Shown here one piece after another: positions 13,139 to 15,134 of a stretch of DNA of 15,134 nt. Location: assembly GCA_905233405.1 (NCBI GenBank), contig CAJOEG010000027.1, forward strand, positions 1-15,134. The letters are read 5' to 3'. The position numbers and the translations under genes are program-made. The notes beneath the pieces are model-generated. The model saw nothing but the letters and a program-made list of their open reading frames with translations. It did not search any database and was not told the DNA's origin. Each line of letters starts with the position of its first letter. Position 1 is the stretch's first letter. The stretch comes from an uncultured Bacteroidales bacterium (GTDB lineage Bacteria; Bacteroidota; Bacteroidia; Bacteroidales; ML635J-15).

Positions 13139-14956
13139 ATGACAAACGAAACAGAAAACAAGAAATCATTTTCGCAGATGCGTCGTCAGAACCGCAACCA
13201 GAACATCTTTCAAGCGGTGCTGATAATAGTGCTTATCGTGGTGCTCAACATTTTGTCGTCGTTGGTGTTCTTCCGCGCCGACCTCACCAAGGAAAAACGC
13301 TTCTCAATATCCGAATTCTCGAAGCAAGTACTCGACAGCCTCGACGATGATGTGTATATTGAAATCTTCTTGAAGGACAAAGACTTGCCGTCGGAACTTG
13401 TTCGTTACCAGCGCGAGGTTGACGACTTTATGAAAAACCTATGCCGCTATTCAAACAACATCCGCTACGAGTTCAAGAATCCGTTTACCGAACATAGTGG
13501 CGAGGAACAGGGATTTATGCAGAAGTGGTTTGGTTTCCTGTCGGACGAAGAGGAAGTTGAGCCGTTGGAGAGGAAGAAAATTTTTGCACAATTATACAAT
13601 AAAGGCCTGAATCCCACCTACATAGTCCAGCAGGAAGGAATGGGTGGCTCGGAAAAGATAATTTTTGCAGGAGCATTGGTAAAATACAAGGAAAAGGACT
13701 TCCCTATAAACCTTCTCACAAACAGTCCGTCAGGGAACACACCATACACAATGCTGAGTTCCACCGAAATGGAACGCGAATTTGTTCACGCTCTATGGAT
13801 GCTCTCGAGCCGCAAGGTTCACAAGGTAGCCTTCCTCGAAGGTCACGACGAACTTGACGAAAACCGCACCTACGACATAATGTCGTCGCTGTCAAAATAT
13901 TACCGCATCGAGCGAGTAAATATGAATGGTAGCCTAAATGCCCTCGACGACTACGGTTGCGTGGTAATCGCCAAGCCGCAGAAAAGGTTCAACGAGCGCG
14001 ACAAGTACATTATCGACCAGTACATTATGAACGGCGGAAAGGTCATCTGGTTTGTGGAGTGGATGCAGTTCGATATGGACAGCCTCAACACCAACCCCAC
14101 TGCAATGGCTCTGATGAACGACATAAACCTCAGCGACCAGCTTTTCAACTACGGCGTGCGCATCAATCCCGACCTGATTCAGGACTTGCGCTGCCTGCAG
14201 ATTCCTGTCTGCGTCAACACAGTTGAGGGCAAACCGCAGTTCGAACCGAAGCCGTGGTACTATTTCCCGCTCATCGTTCCCGACACCTTGCTCGACCACC
14301 AGCTAGTCAAGAACCTTGATGTCATGCGCACCTGCTTCGTCAGTTCGATTGACACCGTTGGCGAAGACCCGTTGGTGAAAAAGACTATTCTGCTCCGAAC
14401 TTCGCAGTACGCAAAAGCCTTGTCGCACCCTGTGGAAATAAGCCTCGACATACTTCGCGAAAAGCCAGAGATGCTCACTTTCAACAAGCCAAATATGCCG
14501 GTTGCTGTGCTTCTCGAAGGTCAGTTCAAGTCGAACTTTGCAAACCGACTTCCGCCAGAACTCGCCGACAACAAGGACTTCAAGTTCAAGGAACGCAGCG
14601 AAAAGACACAGATGATTGTCGTTTCCGACGGCGACTTCATCCGCAACGAAATCAAGCGTATGGGCGACAAGGTTCAGCCTTATCCGCTTGGCTACGACAA
14701 GTACTACGACGCACAATACACTCCCGGCAACACACAATTCATAATCAACTGCGTAAACTATCTTTGTGCCGATGAGGGACTTATATCACTGAGAATGAGA
14801 GAACCCAAAAGCCGCACACTGAATGCTACGAAGGTAAGGGAGGAAAAGGCAATGTGGATTTGCGTCAACATTATTGTGCCGATACTTATTGTGCTTCTGA
14901 TAGGCTTCACTATGATTGTAATGCGAAAAGTTAAATACTCGAAAAAGGAAAAATAG
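13139..14956 (+). CDS. gldG: Gliding-motility-associated ABC transporter auxiliary protein GldG
   Basis: A 605-residue protein anchored by an N-terminal span at about residues 24-45 (FQAVLIIVLIVVLNILSSLV) and a C-terminal span at about 571-594. A large periplasmic region between them belongs to the ABC-type auxiliary (GldG) family. Visible landmarks are RFSISEFSKQVL-x-SLDD after the first span, VAFLEGHDE at 230-238, a predicted DKYIIDQYIMNGGKVIWFVE segment at 288-307, and VVSDGDFIRNE near the C-terminal third. It is proposed to act with GldF and GldA as an ABC transporter complex. It lies 12 nt after gldF and 5 nt before the next gene, so all three are likely cotranscribed. Length and ends are normal, and no damage is seen. 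Confidence 0.93.
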   Translation: MTNETENKKSFSQMRRQNRNQNIFQAVLIIVLIVVLNILSSLVFFRADLTKEKRFSISEFSKQVLDSLDDDVYIEIFLKDKDLPSELVRYQREVDDFMKNLCRYSNNIRYEFKNPFTEHSGEEQGFMQKWFGFLSDEEEVEPLERKKIFAQLYNKGLNPTYIVQQEGMGGSEKIIFAGALVKYKEKDFPINLLTNSPSGNTPYTMLSSTEMEREFVHALWMLSSRKVHKVAFLEGHDELDENRTYDIMSSLSKYYRIERVNMNGSLNALDDYGCVVIAKPQKRFNERDKYIIDQYIMNGGKVIWFVEWMQFDMDSLNTNPTAMALMNDINLSDQLFNYGVRINPDLIQDLRCLQIPVCVNTVEGKPQFEPKPWYYFPLIVPDTLLDHQLVKNLDVMRTCFVSSIDTVGEDPLVKKTILLRTSQYAKALSHPVEISLDILREKPEMLTFNKPNMPVAVLLEGQFKSNFANRLPPELADNKDFKFKERSEKTQMIVVSDGDFIRNEIKRMGDKVQPYPLGYDKYYDAQYTPGNTQFIINCVNYLCADEGLISLRMREPKSRTLNATKVREEKAMWICVNIIVPILIVLLIGFTMIVMRKVKYSKKEK

Positions 14957-14961
14957 AAAAT

Positions 14962-15134
14962 ATGAAGAAAACAAACTTATTGCTGCTTATTATAATAGTA
15001 ATACTCGTTGGCGTTTCGATAGCGATATATTTTGTACGTAACTACGACTCGCAGAGCACATTGCGCGACTTTGCCGTTGAAGATACTGCTTCAATAACAA
15101 AGATATTCCTTGCCAACAAGCAGGGTTCGGCGGT
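14962..15134 (+). CDS. Membrane-anchored protein, probable DUF4340 family, 3'-truncated by window edge
   Basis: 57 complete codons are visible. The protein starts MKKTNLLLLIIIVILVG, an uncleaved-looking N-terminal membrane span (to about residue 25), followed by TLRDFAVEDTASITKIFLAN. The RDFAV-x-DT...I-x-KIFLA stretch resembles the start of DUF4340 proteins, which commonly follow GldG-like genes. It begins 5 nt after the gldG stop, so it is in the same operon. The function of the family is unknown, and the assignment rests on a short segment. Confidence 0.72.
   Translation, partial: MKKTNLLLLIIIVILVGVSIAIYFVRNYDSQSTLRDFAVEDTASITKIFLANKQGSA

Noticed and set aside
12395..14956. gldFG as proof that the organism glides
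   Set aside because: These genes also occur in non-gliding Bacteroidales and the rest of the motility machinery is not in the window.

Overview
The window is a stretch of a Bacteroidota chromosome, most likely Bacteroidales. The pointers are two large proteins with type IX secretion system (T9SS) C-terminal sorting domains, BACON domains, a gldF-gldG pair, promoter motifs close to the Bacteroidota -7 consensus TAnnTTTG, and a dimeric-type glycyl-tRNA synthetase. I see no rRNA, tRNA, transposase, phage gene or CRISPR array.

Layout from left to right. (1) The 3' part of a glycyl-tRNA synthetase gene lies on the + strand and ends in an intrinsic terminator, which sits back to back with the terminator of the next, convergent gene. 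(2) On the - strand is a 1780-residue secreted serine protease with a lysyl-endopeptidase-like (S1) catalytic domain, five BACON domains, two copies of an unassigned module of roughly 180 residues, five divergent InlB/B-repeat-like domains and a T9SS sorting domain. (3) Upstream of it on the same strand, with its own terminator and promoter, is a second giant secreted protease. It has a streptopain-like (C10) cysteine protease head joined to the same kinds of tail module: two BACON domains, two copies of the unassigned module, nine B-repeat-like domains and a T9SS sorting domain. Its reading frame is broken at a run of five G (five C on the coding strand) at 10996-11000, so it appears as two overlapping ORFs. 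(4) A divergent intergenic region of about 300 bp holds two outward-facing candidate promoters. Between them lie a degenerate 7-bp tandem repeat and a striking multi-tier palindrome flanked by A8 and T8. (5) On the + strand a compact operon starts: gldF (ABC-2 type permease), gldG (auxiliary membrane protein) and the 5' end of a membrane-anchored protein that resembles the DUF4340 family and runs off the window.

How the parts may work together. The two proteases look like a modular pair. Different catalytic heads, a serine protease of predicted Lys specificity and a C10 cysteine protease, sit on homologous adhesive or stalk-like tails and near-identical sorting domains. This is reminiscent in logic, not in sequence family, of the gingipain pair of Porphyromonas. 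Both would be exported through the inner membrane by Sec and across the outer membrane by the T9SS, and would act on the cell surface or outside the cell. The gldFG operon is a separate transcription unit of envelope function and has no demonstrated link to the proteases. The features that most deserve a second look are the frame break in the C10 protease, the unassigned module shared by both proteins, and the palindromic element between the divergent promoters.
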